Assembly (NCBI RefSeq): GCF_000303155.1
Contig: NC_018719.1
Coordinates: forward strand, 2,769,869 to 2,833,868
Length of the DNA: 64,000 bases
Direction of reading: 5' to 3'
Source: Candidatus Nitrososphaera gargensis Ga9.2
GTDB lineage: Archaea > Thermoproteota > Nitrososphaeria > Nitrososphaerales > Nitrososphaeraceae
The notes under the pieces were generated by a model, which was not told the DNA's origin, searched no databases, and saw nothing but the letters and a program-made list of their open reading frames with translations. The position numbers and the translations under genes were made by a program. Of this stretch, positions 34,998-44,873 are shown in pieces; position 1 is the first letter of the stretch; each line of letters begins with the position of its first letter.

Positions 34998-36365
34998 TTA
35001 TTCTGCCAAGCTATCAGCCTTTGAATTTCTTCTTGCATCATTTTTTAATGCAAGAGACTTGCTATTCCTCACTTCCTCTATTGCAGTTTCAACATACTTT
35101 TCGATTTCTTGCTGAGTAATTGAAGAAGGCATCCCTGTTTCGTCGGTCATTTTATCTGCGTATTTTTGCGAGATTTGCAAGACTTGTCCCTCTATTTCCT
35201 TTTTCATTTCGGCTTCACCGATGACATTGATGAGCTTCATTGTCCTTTCAATAGTGTTCTTCTTTATGAACAGGCGCAGTTTTCTGTCGATTGATGCCAT
35301 CAGTGCCGAGGAATATATGCCAACTAGAATCAGGTAGCATGCAAGGCCGGTAGATAATGAACCATAAAGCCCAAAGGGAGGATAGAGCGCCAGATAGATG
35401 CCCGCTAGAGAGGAGAGCTGCAATAAGGCCGACCCCCACGCGGCTATGCTCATGCATCTTCTTAGGACTTCATTCCTGATAGTCCGTGAGATTATCCAAA
35501 ATGGCACGCCAAAGAGAATGCCAGTTGTTACTGCAGGCAATACGTTGCCAAGAAGCACCAAGTAGAGCATATCTGTATATGGGTTCGCATAGGCTGCCGT
35601 GATTTGAGGTAATACTGAAAACTGGATAACAAAAGAGAATATTGGAGCGCCCATAATCAGCCAAAACTTGGCACGTCCAATTCTAGATGAATAGTGATGC
35701 AAAAGGAGGGCTGTACTGAACCATAGCAAGAAAAAGCTCACCGCACTAGAAAGAGCAGTCAGATACATGATATCATTAGGGAAAGGGAGATTTGGCTCGG
35801 ACTGTGCATCTCTTTCAGCTGGCAAGCCAGATAAAAGTGCGTAATTCTGGGCGATTAGCAAGGATAAGCTTATGCAAACAATTGCGCTTGACACACCATA
35901 GGAAAACACTACGAGATTCTTGTTTGACCTATACCATGACAAGAACAAGAAAGAGAGAAAGGCCATTACTGCTACAGACAAGCCGTATGCAATGCTGGAT
36001 CCCATTTGGAGAATGACAGTACTATATTCTGACGTTAACAAGAGCTGCAGAGCAGTAAAGACCAGAACTGCTGCCAATACATATTGGACAATCTTGGTGA
36101 CCTTATGAAAGATTTTGATCCCTCTCGCCCGCACGGCGCCTTTATTGATCAGTTGTTCGATATAGCGTATGACTATGAATTGACCGATCGCAAATATGGA
36201 AACAAGAACCACAAAAGTCGCATTGGTCCAGCTACCGGGTATCGATTGAAGATCAGGAACAAACGAGAGCGAGATATCTACTACCAGCACGGCAGTAATG
36301 ATAATCATCATGATTGTTGGAAGTAACGTGGTTCTACGCTCATATTCTGGAGTGGTATGAGCCAT
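34998..36365 (-). CDS. Polytopic membrane protein of unknown function
   Basis: A 455-residue protein with about 9-10 hydrophobic segments over residues 15-365 and a cytoplasmic C-terminus of about 85 residues (MKLINVIGEAEMKKEIEGQ, then basic and Ser-rich). The pattern is that of a multi-helix membrane sensor or transporter of a thaumarchaeal type, but no family motif was recognised. Confidence 0.75.
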   Translation of the reverse strand: MAHTTPEYERRTTLLPTIMMIIITAVLVVDISLSFVPDLQSIPGSWTNATFVVLVSIFAIGQFIVIRYIEQLINKGAVRARGIKIFHKVTKIVQYVLAAVLVFTALQLLLTSEYSTVILQMGSSIAYGLSVAVMAFLSFLFLSWYRSNKNLVVFSYGVSSAIVCISLSLLIAQNYALLSGLPAERDAQSEPNLPFPNDIMYLTALSSAVSFFLLWFSTALLLHHYSSRIGRAKFWLIMGAPIFSFVIQFSVLPQITAAYANPYTDMLYLVLLGNVLPAVTTGILFGVPFWIISRTIRNEVLRRCMSIAAWGSALLQLSSLAGIYLALYPPFGLYGSLSTGLACYLILVGIYSSALMASIDRKLRLFIKKNTIERTMKLINVIGEAEMKKEIEGQVLQISQKYADKMTDETGMPSSITQQEIEKYVETAIEEVRNSKSLALKNDARRNSKADSLAE

Positions 36366-36562
36366 GACACTCTGGATCTTTGGATTCTTTTATTCTCTGT
36401 GGTTAAATCGGTACTGGAAAAGTACTGAATTATGAATATACTCGTTAGCATAAGAAAAGCCATCCAGATCCTACTCTGTCAATCGATTGGTGTGCTGAAA
36501 TGCTTTGCTGGTTAAAAACAGCATGTTCATACTTGGAAGATAGATAAAGTTGCAGGTTGTGT

Positions 36563-36742
36563 TCAGAATATCTCTTCGTCCTTCCTTATGCCGCCAAGCC
36601 CCGTCTTGATTGTGGCCGCGCATTCCAAGCACGCGCTTTTAGAGAACGGGAAATCCTTTGTGCATTTTTTGCACACAGGCTTTTTGCATTCGGGACATGA
36701 CATCGTAGCCGTCCTTATGTTGCAAATGTAACATAGGGTCAT
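36563..36742 (-). CDS. Double zinc-ribbon microprotein
   Basis: A 59-residue protein from Met 36742 (the frame is open to 36784, but upstream overlaps the cysC remnant). It has four Cys pairs, CYIC, CPEC, CKKC and CLEC, enough for two zinc ions in a treble-clef or B-box-like fold. No other domain. Confidence 0.7.
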   Translation of the reverse strand: MTLCYICNIRTATMSCPECKKPVCKKCTKDFPFSKSACLECAATIKTGLGGIRKDEEIF

Positions 36743-36769
36743 ATACCATAGTAATGCACATGCCGCCGT

Positions 36770-37181
36770 AAAAGGTTTTGTCAAACCGGCTGCTGTAGTA
36801 GTATCTTTTTAGGTAGTTGCGCTCAGCCAGATAATGCAATATTTTTGCAGCGCATTCGTCTAACGACCTGTTCTCTGGCCTGCTGGCGCGACGCCCTATA
36901 CGGCGAAATGAGCGATGATACTATCGATGCTATGCCGTTCCTGGAGAGCAGCTTGTATAGGTACGCCGTGCGTTGGGCGTGGGCTTCCCTGTCTTTCTTG
37001 GAAAAGCCAAGATCGGGAGATAATGATTTTCTCACTTCGTCGCCATTGAGCAGTTCCACTTTGACCTCAAGCTCCCTTAATTTATCAGCCACACTTCGAC
37101 CAGAGTGGTCTTGCCAGACGATGGTAGGCCGGTAAACCATAGCACAAACCCTTTCTCTGACATATCCTCTGATATCATCAT
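36770..37181 (-). pseudogene. cysC: Adenylylsulfate kinase pseudogene
   Basis: From ATG 37181 the frame reads MSEKGFVLWFTGLPSSGKTTL, the APS-kinase P-loop, and then stops. The next frame continues with ADKLRELEVKVELLNGDEVRKSLSPDLGFSKKDREAH, and ASIVSSLISPYRASRQQAREQ. The usual following 40 or so residues are missing, and a third frame holds the C-terminal LDECAAKILHYLAERNYL. At least two frameshifts and an internal deletion make this a clear pseudogene. Activated-sulfate synthesis must rely on another gene, if it exists. Confidence 0.85.
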
Positions 37182-37239
37182 CTTGCCCGAGCCTCCATAT
37201 CGGTTATCTAGATCTCCAAATGCTTTTTAGGCGCAGCAA

Positions 37240-38403
37240 ATGTGCAATTTTCAGATGAAGGCGACCTGCGGGCACATTTTCGCGTGCACCAGCAAGAGCG
37301 AGCGGGAATGCTTTGACCGCATGCTCTTTGCGACAAGCCGAGTCTACGGCGAAAGCGTGTTGAAAATAAAAAAAGGCGACCTGCTGTTCTTGCTAAATCT
37401 GGATACCGATACGCTCTATGGAACATTCAGGGCAAAATCTGCCGGTGCCAAGGATCTGGTGCCCGAAGCGTGGAATGGGAAGTACCCTTACCAAGTGCAG
37501 GTATCGCGCAACGGTGCTGTTCATTCGCTTGCGGGTGCGAAAAAAGTCCTATCAGGCATGGGTTTAAGCTGGCGGGACACGCTTGACGGCGAGCAGGCTC
37601 GATTTCTCTCCCAATACATCGAGAACCCGGATGGCAAGGCAATAATCAAGATAGCAAAAAAGGATGTTATCGAGGACAAGCCCCGGCTCGAATCAACCAC
37701 GCTGTGGGACTATCCCCGACAGAGCTACGGCAAGACGCAAAAGGGGAACAATAAGTACGCTGGAGTGACGCCGGCGTTCGTGATCTACAACATGGTCAAG
37801 CGCTACACAGAACCGGGCGACCTCGTGCTCGACCCGATGGCCGGAAGCGGCACCACCATAGACGTGTGTAAGGAGGAGGGCCGCAGGTGCATAGCGTACG
37901 ACATTTCGCCTACAAGGCCGGATATCAAGCAGAACGATGCCCGCAAGATCCCGCTTGCCGACGAAAGCGTCGACATGATATTTATTGACTCGCCGTATGG
38001 CGACAACATCGACTACAATGACAAGCCGGGTAACATAGGCAAGCTCTCTGCTGAGACTGACGAGTTTTACAAAGCGCTTGACATGGTCATGGCCGAATGC
38101 CACCGCGTGTTAAAGCCGGGCAAGGTGCTCGGCTGGCTGATAGGCGACCAGTGGGTCAAGAAAAAGTTCACGCCAGTGGGCTTTAACGTATACGAAGGTC
38201 TGAGCAAATATTTTGATACAGTCGATATTGTGTGCGTGGCAAGGAGAAGCCAAACGTCCAACACTGGATTGTGGCACAGCCGCGCGCTCCGCTTCAACTT
38301 TTACCTCCGCGGCTTCAAATACCTCTTTATAATGAGAAAGCCTGCTGCCGGCGAGCAGGCTCTAAAAAGAAAGATCAGCTGGACGCAGTATCCTCGCCGT
38401 TAG
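37240..38403 (+). CDS. DCD-like domain fused to a nucleic-acid methyltransferase
   Basis: A 387-residue protein. About residues 10-95 resemble the DCD domain best known from plant stress proteins (GHIFACTSKSERECFDRMLF, KKGDLLFLLNLDTDTLYGTF, EAWNGKYPYQVQV). From about 170 it is a Rossmann methyltransferase: VLDPMAGSGTTIDVC binds SAM, and FIDSPYGDNIDY is the DPPY-type catalytic motif as DSPY. This motif set acts on exocyclic amines, so adenine-N6 or cytosine-N4 in DNA, or a guanine in RNA, is possible. No restriction enzyme lies nearby. Confidence 0.85.
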   Translation: MCNFQMKATCGHIFACTSKSERECFDRMLFATSRVYGESVLKIKKGDLLFLLNLDTDTLYGTFRAKSAGAKDLVPEAWNGKYPYQVQVSRNGAVHSLAGAKKVLSGMGLSWRDTLDGEQARFLSQYIENPDGKAIIKIAKKDVIEDKPRLESTTLWDYPRQSYGKTQKGNNKYAGVTPAFVIYNMVKRYTEPGDLVLDPMAGSGTTIDVCKEEGRRCIAYDISPTRPDIKQNDARKIPLADESVDMIFIDSPYGDNIDYNDKPGNIGKLSAETDEFYKALDMVMAECHRVLKPGKVLGWLIGDQWVKKKFTPVGFNVYEGLSKYFDTVDIVCVARRSQTSNTGLWHSRALRFNFYLRGFKYLFIMRKPAAGEQALKRKISWTQYPRR

Positions 38404-38538
38404 TTAATCTTGGGCGTGCGTCAGCATGTCCTCCGCGTCCTGCTGCATGCAGCATGTGCACTGCATGTTGATGCAGTCGGCCCGCAGCTCGTGCGAGCAG
38501 TTAGTGCACACGCACGTCATGACTTCGGCTGTCGTCAT
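38404..38538 (-). CDS. Cysteine-rich microprotein
   Basis: A 44-residue frame from ATG 38538 with eight Cys in tight spacing (TCVCTNCSH, DCINMQCTCCMQ) and an acidic tail. It could bind zinc or another soft metal. Its stop lies just past the convergent methyltransferase stop. Too short for homology, but the Cys pattern and codon use support it. Confidence 0.6.
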   Translation of the reverse strand: MTTAEVMTCVCTNCSHELRADCINMQCTCCMQQDAEDMLTHAQD

Positions 38539-38621
38539 GTGCAAATTTGCGCCGCATGGCAGATAACGCTTTCAATCAGCACTTCAAAAATGAAGGCTTT
38601 CTCTTTTGAAAGATGAATCTC

Positions 38622-39440
38622 TCAGAGTAGAAGGAAAGTCGCGATTCCTATTGCAAAGCAGTAGAACGCAAAGAGGTAGAACTTGCCCCTGATCACTAGC
38701 CTGATAAGGACGCGGATGGACGCGTAGCCTACTGCCGCAGAAATTGCCGCCCCTACGATGTACGATTCGATGCCTATCGAGTACAATTCAGCTCGCTCTT
38801 GCTCGTCTGCCGAAATCATGTCGACTGCCGCCGCGCCCAGAATTGCGGGGACAGATAGCAAAAACGAGTACCGCACAAGCTGTTCTCTTTCTACACCTCT
38901 GAACATCCCAGCAGCAACGGTCGCGCCGCTCCTTGAAATGCTTGAGAATATTGAAAGCCCCTGCCCGACTCCGATCAGCACCGCGTCGGCTGCATCTAGC
39001 TTTTTGCTGCCAGCCTTTAGGAATAGCGTGATCAGCACAAAGACGCCTGTTACGATAAAGCCGACGCCAATTGAGAGTGGATCGTAAAAGGAATACTCGA
39101 AGAAAGAGCTGAAGGCCAGACCTATCGTCGCCGTTGGTATCGTGCCAAGCACGATAAACCACAGCATCCTTCCCCCCTGAGGGCGGTGCGCACCTTCTTT
39201 TGCTTCTGCTCTGTTCTGGCCAAAGATCGATTTTACAACGTTGGCGATGTCCTTCCGGTATATTGCAAAAACGCCCGTCAGTGTCCCCAAGTGGAGGACG
39301 GCGTCATAAAAAACTGGAACCTTGAGGCCCATGGCAAGCTGGACGAGGGCTAGGTGGCCCGAGCTAGAGATAGGAAGCCACTCTGTCAGCCCCTGAATTG
39401 CGCCTAGGATTATCGCCTGCAGTATGTCAACAGCTGCCAA
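38622..39440 (-). CDS. uppP: Undecaprenyl-diphosphatase (BacA/UppP)
   Basis: A 272-residue polytopic protein with both UppP motifs: GLTEWLPISSSGHLAL near the N-terminus (E-x4-P-x-SSSGH) and the second PGRxR-like region as SSISRSGATVAAGMFRGV. It dephosphorylates prenyl diphosphate carriers in the membrane. With UppS at 19.4 kb it would recycle the lipid carrier for N-glycan or surface-polymer assembly. Confidence 0.92.
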   Translation of the reverse strand: MAAVDILQAIILGAIQGLTEWLPISSSGHLALVQLAMGLKVPVFYDAVLHLGTLTGVFAIYRKDIANVVKSIFGQNRAEAKEGAHRPQGGRMLWFIVLGTIPTATIGLAFSSFFEYSFYDPLSIGVGFIVTGVFVLITLFLKAGSKKLDAADAVLIGVGQGLSIFSSISRSGATVAAGMFRGVEREQLVRYSFLLSVPAILGAAAVDMISADEQERAELYSIGIESYIVGAAISAAVGYASIRVLIRLVIRGKFYLFAFYCFAIGIATFLLL

Positions 39441-39472
39441 ACTCTAGCAGGGACTAACCATGATATCGTGTA

Positions 39473-40549
39473 TTATTGTTTGCCGCGACTGCTGGGGCTG
39501 CTGTTGTGCTTCTCTATCACTTCATCAATCGTCTCGTTCATGGCCGCCTCTGCAATGTCGCTTGCGTACTCGGCCGTCCTTCTGATGTCTTCAAGCGCCA
39601 GCTTGATGCTTGCCAAGTCGCGCACCCTGTCCTTTTCCACTGCCGCTATGGTGTAGTCTTCAAGCTTGTGGATGTTCTCCGCGTTGTCAACTGTCTTGTC
39701 CGCCAGATGGTAGTCGCGCCGCAGCAGCGCCTCGACCGAGTCGCCCAGCACCATCAGGGCAAGGTGGCTCATCCTCTCTATCTTTTGCAGCGAGTCCCTT
39801 GGAATCCTGTCCTTCAGCCTGGCTGCCTTGTCGGCTATCCCGCATGCGTGGTCGGCCACCCGCTCGATGCTCTTGACTGCTACGCGGTAGCTCAGGCAGT
39901 CAGACGGATTCTTTAACCCCACTTCGCGGAGCACCCGGCCATTCTGCGTGGCCATCACCAAGTTTCGTAGGACATAGAGGCTGAACCTGTCAACTTCATC
40001 GTCAGACTTTATCACCTCTTTTGCCAGCTCATAGTTGAGCTCTGAAAGGGCGGACATGGCATCCTTGTGCATCGAGGAGGCTATGAGATACATCCTCCGG
40101 ATCGCGGTGTTGACCGACAGCTCTGGGAGCGACAGCAGCACCTGCAGGGTGATGTTGTCGGATGCGTCGGCTATCATCTCTGTCCCGACAAGGTTGCGCC
40201 TTACTACCTCCCTGACAGCGTCGCGGAGCGCCGGGTTTATCCTGCCCATCTTTAGTTTCAGGTGGATAATGTTGTAGCCGGCCAGATACATGGAAACGAC
40301 CTTGCGCTTAAGCGTGCTGCTGCCCTCACTTGGCAGTATTATTGCGGTGGCTTCGCTGAGCGAGTCTGACGACCCCAGAGCGACCGGGACCACCGACAGC
40401 GAATTGTCCAGCTCGCGGGCAATGGTCACCTGATCTCCTGCGTGAAGGTGCATTTCTTCGATCCACTTTTTTGGCAGCGACAGAACATACGTGGACCTGC
40501 CGGTGAACTGCACCTTGCGGACCTCCTTATAGTCCGACCCCGTTCTCAT
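39473..40549 (-). CDS. phoU: AbrB-PhoU fusion, phosphate-response regulator
   Basis: A 358-residue protein. Residues 8-50 are a SpoVT/AbrB DNA-binding swapped-hairpin (KVQFTGRSTYVLSLPKKWIEEM, HAGDQVTIAREL). Two PhoU helical repeats follow (RMYLIASSMHKDAMSALSELNYELAKEVIKSDDEVDRFSLYVLRNL and RVADHACGIADKAARL). AbrB-PhoU proteins are typical of archaea and probably bind DNA while sensing phosphate status. It is next to a broken second phoU. Confidence 0.9.
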   Translation of the reverse strand: MRTGSDYKEVRKVQFTGRSTYVLSLPKKWIEEMHLHAGDQVTIARELDNSLSVVPVALGSSDSLSEATAIILPSEGSSTLKRKVVSMYLAGYNIIHLKLKMGRINPALRDAVREVVRRNLVGTEMIADASDNITLQVLLSLPELSVNTAIRRMYLIASSMHKDAMSALSELNYELAKEVIKSDDEVDRFSLYVLRNLVMATQNGRVLREVGLKNPSDCLSYRVAVKSIERVADHACGIADKAARLKDRIPRDSLQKIERMSHLALMVLGDSVEALLRRDYHLADKTVDNAENIHKLEDYTIAAVEKDRVRDLASIKLALEDIRRTAEYASDIAEAAMNETIDEVIEKHNSSPSSRGKQ

Positions 40550-40654
40550 GTATTTGTAAAATAAAGCTATGAATAAACGGTTTACGAGAATAGACTATAT
40601 GCCACTATATACTTGCATGTGTTCTATATACACATATAATAGTACACCTAGCTC

Positions 40655-41440
40655 CTAGCGCCTAGGGCTTAACTCGCCTGTGACAATATAATGCACCGAG
40701 TCGCCGATGTAGCAGGCATGGTCGATATGCGCTCAAGGTACCGCAGTATCAGCAGGGCGGAAATATAGCAGCGAGGATCTGTAAACCTTTTGTCAGTCTT
40801 TTCATGTGGCATAATGGCTTCACGCAAATACTTTTTGTAAAGCGCATCCACAGTGTTGTCCATCTGGTACAGCTTTTCGGCAGCATTTTTGTCCTTGGAT
40901 TGAAGTGTCTCCACGCTCATGTGTATCATCTCCCCTTGCTGTCTTGGCCATCTCCAAAACAGCACTCTTGTCGCATTCAGAGATTGAGCCCATTGTTTCA
41001 AGCACGTCCACAATATCGTAGGCATATCGGCCAAATCTTGAAAATCCATATGCAATCTCCATGCACGATCTAATGAACCGAAGATCAGTCGCTACAGGCT
41101 GGTAACAGGCGATAAGCTCAATTGCAAGGTCGCCTACCTCGTCCTGCAACACCCTGAGCTGTTCTGACCATTCAAAAATAGTTTTCTTGGAGCTGATACC
41201 TTTTGCGTATGAATCAATGGCAGTGACCACCGAATGCTCGGATAATCTGGCAATGTCTATTATGATATTTCGAACGTGATCTATTCCAAGGTACACCAAA
41301 CGAGTCAGATTGCCAAACGCCTGCCTCTTGTTGTTTTTTCTTAGCCAAAGTTTGGAAGCAAATTTTCCATGACGGGGTTTGCGACGCACATTTCTGCTAT
41401 GACTTGGCGCATTAAATTGATATTCGTTGCCAAACGTCAA
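40655..41440 (-). pseudogene. phoU: Second phoU-type gene, broken by two frameshifts
   Basis: Three frames together give a PhoU protein. Frame one includes VTAIDSYAKGISSKKTIFEWSEQLRVLQDEV and YQPVATDLRFIRSCMEIAYGFSRFGRYAYDI up to SAVLEMAKTA. Frame two resumes with EMIHMSVETLQSKDKNAAEKLYQMDNTVDALYKKYL up to LILRYLERI. Frame three ends DHACYIGDSVHYIVTGELSP at 40655. Each frame change falls mid-domain. The break points are near 40935 and 40725. This short PhoU lacks an AbrB domain. Confidence 0.85.
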
Positions 41441-41747
41441 ACCATAGATGCTGTGCTCCTACATGAAACATGTTGGGTACCTTTTTCTTGCAATCTCGCA
41501 TAACAATGGCAAGCCAATGTTGAGGTTGGCTGGAAAAACCACGCCAGCTGATCATTTGCTCCCATACTCCGTCAGCGCTTAGGGGTTCCAACCACCAACC
41601 TCGACTTGATTTTTACTATGAAAATATTTTTACCACCAGAATTAAAATCCGGCCTGCTATAGAGAACAAGCGATCATCATAGAGCTATTGCCATGTACGT
41701 GAATTATAGCGGTTAACGCTAAATCCACACATTCTTGTTCTCAAACC
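41441..41747. other. Intergenic region between phoU remnant and pstS
   Basis: About 307 bp without a gene. It holds one copy of an 85-bp repeat element (listed separately) and an inverted repeat GAGGTTGG ... CCAACCTC at about 41522-41600. The pstS promoter must lie in its right part. Confidence 0.5.
41470..41554 (+). repeat. 85-bp repeat element, copy 1
   Basis: Shares ATGTTGG, CTTTTTCTTGCAA and TGAGGTTGxCTGGAAA with the copy at 45104, at identical spacing (51 bp between the ATGTTGG and TGAGGTTG blocks), while the middle has diverged. It is followed by a short hairpin (GGCTGG ... CCAGC). Conserved blocks around a variable centre suggest a small RNA gene or a regulatory element. Confidence 0.6.
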
Positions 41748-43325
41748 ATGCATACAGTAGTAGATCGATGCAAGTTGTTGTTTGCATGGCTTGTCGCGGG
41801 CATGCTTTTGGCGTCTTTTGTTGTACCAATAGCAATGCCGGCGAAGGCTCATGCACAGAGCGCCATAACGCTCAACGGAGCAGGGGCAACATTTCCCTTT
41901 CCGCTGATCGATACATGGCGCGTTGAATACAACAAGCTCAATCCAAATGTCCAGCTGAATTACCAGTCAATTGGCAGCGGTGGAGGCATCAAGCAGTTTA
42001 CAGAAAAAACAGTAGACTTTGGAGCAACCGACGCACCGCTTACGCAAGCTCAGTTTGATGCAGCCCCAGGAGCAATTCACATTCCGGAAACAATCGGGTC
42101 GGTAGTGCCAACATACAACATACCTGGAATTGGTAATGGGGAACTAAAGCTCACTGGCACCGTGCTTGCAGATATTTTCCTTGGCAAGATCACAAAATGG
42201 GATGATCCAGCAATCAAAAACCTGAATCAAGATTTGGCACTTCCAAGCGAGGACATCATAGTTGTCCACAGGTCCGACGGATCTGGTACAACATATGTCT
42301 GGACAGACTACCTCTCAAAGGCGAGCCCCGAATGGGAAGCGCAGATTGGCAAGGGCACTTCTGTGCCATGGCCTGTAGGACTAGGCGGCCCCGGCAATGA
42401 GGGTGTTGCCAACCTTGTCAGGCAGACCACTAATGCAATAGGATACAACGAACTCGCGTATGCAATAACTACAGGGATGTCGCACGCCCAAGTCCAGAAC
42501 AGAGAGGGCAATTTTATCCATGCCTCTCTTGAAACTGTCAGAAATGCAGTCGCGGCCGAATCAATAAGCTTGCCGGCGGGAGACGCACCTTGGCATACTG
42601 TTACCATGACCAACGCTAGAGGCGCAGATTCCTATCCAATAGCTAGCTTTTCCTACCTGCTGGTCTACAAAGAACTAAGCACGTTCCCTTCAATTAACAG
42701 CATGGCAAGAGCGAAAGCGCTGGTTGACTTTATCCATTGGGCGATTACAGACGGCCAAGAATTCGCGCCGCCGCTGGAATATGTGCCGCTGCCAGACGAG
42801 GTGGTGAACCATAACTTGGAGACGCTACAAATGCTGACGTACAACGGCGAGCCGGTATTCGAAGCACCGGGACAGCAGGCCCCCGCCACGGAGCCATTTA
42901 CCATATCGTACACGCTTGGCGGCAACACCTACACAATAACCGGAGTGTCAGAAGAAGCAAAAGCAACGTCATTTAGGATCAACCCAGAGCAGTCAATTGA
43001 AGTCCAACTTCAAGGCCAAGGCGAAATAGAGCTGACTCTGCCAAAGAGCATGGTTGACGGTATCAGCACGATAAGAGCGGGAGATCAAGAGATTCCGTAT
43101 CAACAGGTCAGCTCTTCGTCGTCAGAGACTACAATCAGGTTCACTGTGCCGGAAGGAACAGACTCGGTAGACATACAGGCTGCCATGGTTGTGCCGGAAT
43201 TTGAAGTCATTGCGCTTTTGATCCTTGCAGCATCTATAGTGGCAGCAATTGTCATAGCAAGAGTAGTCATGCCAGGACAAAGCAGAAGCAACAACGAACT
43301 GGCAGCGTTTGGTGCCAGCCCCTGA
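41748..43325 (+). CDS. pstS: Phosphate-binding protein PstS with C-terminal membrane anchor
   Basis: A 525-residue protein with a signal peptide (ending AKAHAQS) and full PstS signatures: LNGAGATFPFPLIDTWRVEY, YQSIGSGGGIKQFTEKTVDFGATDAPL, IIVVHRSDGSGTTYVWTDYL and TNAIGYNELAYAI. A beta-rich linker (about 375-480) precedes a C-terminal transmembrane helix, which would tether it to the outer membrane face. No PstABC genes are in the window. Neighbouring phoU copies support a phosphate role. Confidence 0.95.
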   Translation: MHTVVDRCKLLFAWLVAGMLLASFVVPIAMPAKAHAQSAITLNGAGATFPFPLIDTWRVEYNKLNPNVQLNYQSIGSGGGIKQFTEKTVDFGATDAPLTQAQFDAAPGAIHIPETIGSVVPTYNIPGIGNGELKLTGTVLADIFLGKITKWDDPAIKNLNQDLALPSEDIIVVHRSDGSGTTYVWTDYLSKASPEWEAQIGKGTSVPWPVGLGGPGNEGVANLVRQTTNAIGYNELAYAITTGMSHAQVQNREGNFIHASLETVRNAVAAESISLPAGDAPWHTVTMTNARGADSYPIASFSYLLVYKELSTFPSINSMARAKALVDFIHWAITDGQEFAPPLEYVPLPDEVVNHNLETLQMLTYNGEPVFEAPGQQAPATEPFTISYTLGGNTYTITGVSEEAKATSFRINPEQSIEVQLQGQGEIELTLPKSMVDGISTIRAGDQEIPYQQVSSSSSETTIRFTVPEGTDSVDIQAAMVVPEFEVIALLILAASIVAAIVIARVVMPGQSRSNNELAAFGASP

Positions 43326-43387
43326 TTTTTTCTTCTCTACAGAGATCATGTGGAGTACCTATAATAGCCAACCTTTATTGAGAGATC

Positions 43388-44807
43388 ATGTATCTCATGC
43401 CTACAAGGCCTAGATCGCTACACTCCATTGCTTTGGGTTTGACGCTCTTGCTTTTCACTGGCATAATTTTTCTTTCGCCTAACGGATCCTTCGCCCAGCG
43501 ACAGATTGAACTTAATGACGTAGGGGCAACATTTCCCTTTCCGCTGATCGATACATGGCGCGTTGAATATCAGAAGGTTAGGCCGGACGTAAGCATCAAC
43601 TATCAGTCCATTGACAGCGGTGGTGGGGTAAACCAATTTACTGAAAAGAAAGACTGGATTTTGGGGCATCTGATGCGCCGCTAACCCTTCAGAGATGGAA
43701 AAGGTTCCGGGCGCGGTTCACATTCCAGAAACAATAGGATCAATAGTCGTATCGTACAACCTGTCAGAGTTTCCGGAAAAGGGTCTCAAACTTACAGGCC
43801 CGATTCTTGCAGATATTTTCCTTAGCAAGATCACGGAATGGAACGATCCAAAAATACAAGAACTGAATCCTACCATTTCCCTGCCGTCTCAAAGCATTAT
43901 AGTTGCACATAGGTCAGACGGATCTGGCACCACGTTTGTGTAGACGGATTACTTGTCAAAAGTAAGTCCTGAGTGGGCAGATCAAGTTGGCAAGGGCAAG
44001 TCGGTCCAGCGGCCGACAGGAATTAGTGCGCCCGGCAATGAAGGCGTATCGAGCTCCATCAAGAGCACGCCATATGCAATTGGCTATATCGAGTTCCATT
44101 ATGCGCTCACAACTGGAATGCCCTATGCATACCTGCAAAATCAAGAAGGCAACTTTATCGAACTGTCAATTGATTCAGTGCGTACAGCCATAGCTGCTTC
44201 AGCAGGGTCTCTGCCAAATGGTGAGAAGTCTTGGGAGCATGTGTCGACAACCGATGCGCCGGGCGAGGACTCATATCCTATCTCTAGCTTTTCCTACCTC
44301 CTTCTGTACAAGGAACTAAGCACAAATCCAAGAATAGATAGCATGGACAAAGCCATAGCTTTGGTGGATTTTGCAGAGTGGGCTATAACCGACGGCCAGC
44401 AATTTGCAGACGATCTGGCATACGTGCCTCTTCCAGAGGAGGCTGTCCAGATCAATGAAGAAACGCTCGAATCCATAACCTATAATGGGCAGCCAGTTCT
44501 GGCAGAGGAAAGAGTAACCAGTACTGATTCACTAGGATTATTTTCGCCGATCATTGCGGCCAGCATTATACTGGCAATTGCAGCTGGCAGTGCAATTTAC
44601 ATCTGGAGGAAAAGGAGAGGATCGCTAGCACCTAAGGAAATTTCAACTGAGCCTAGAGAGCGAAGAGAAACCAGAGACAAGATTTCATATCCTCTACTCA
44701 GGGGCACACTGGCAGGCGATAGGATATTTCGTTTCATAGTAATATCCGCTGCCGGCTACATGATGCTTCTTCTTGGTCTTGTAGCTGTTTCAATATTTTC
44801 TGGATAA
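43388..44807 (+). pseudogene. pstS: Second pstS, inactivated by frameshifts and a stop codon
   Basis: A diverged copy of the preceding pstS. It starts with a signal peptide and ATFPFPLIDTWRVEYQKV. It loses frame at about 43660 (before DFGASDAPL), shifts again by about 43690, and carries an in-frame TAG at 43941 where the paralog has Trp of TTYVWTDYL. The rest, VSPEWADQVGKG and YAIGYIEFHYALTTG, is open to 44807 and ends in two hydrophobic segments. At least three lesions make it non-functional. Confidence 0.9.
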
Positions 44808-44873
44808 AGTTGTCAACAGAAATCAGCTGTACCAAAAGTTCGCCAGGTACATGAAAAAATGATCATTCGCGTA

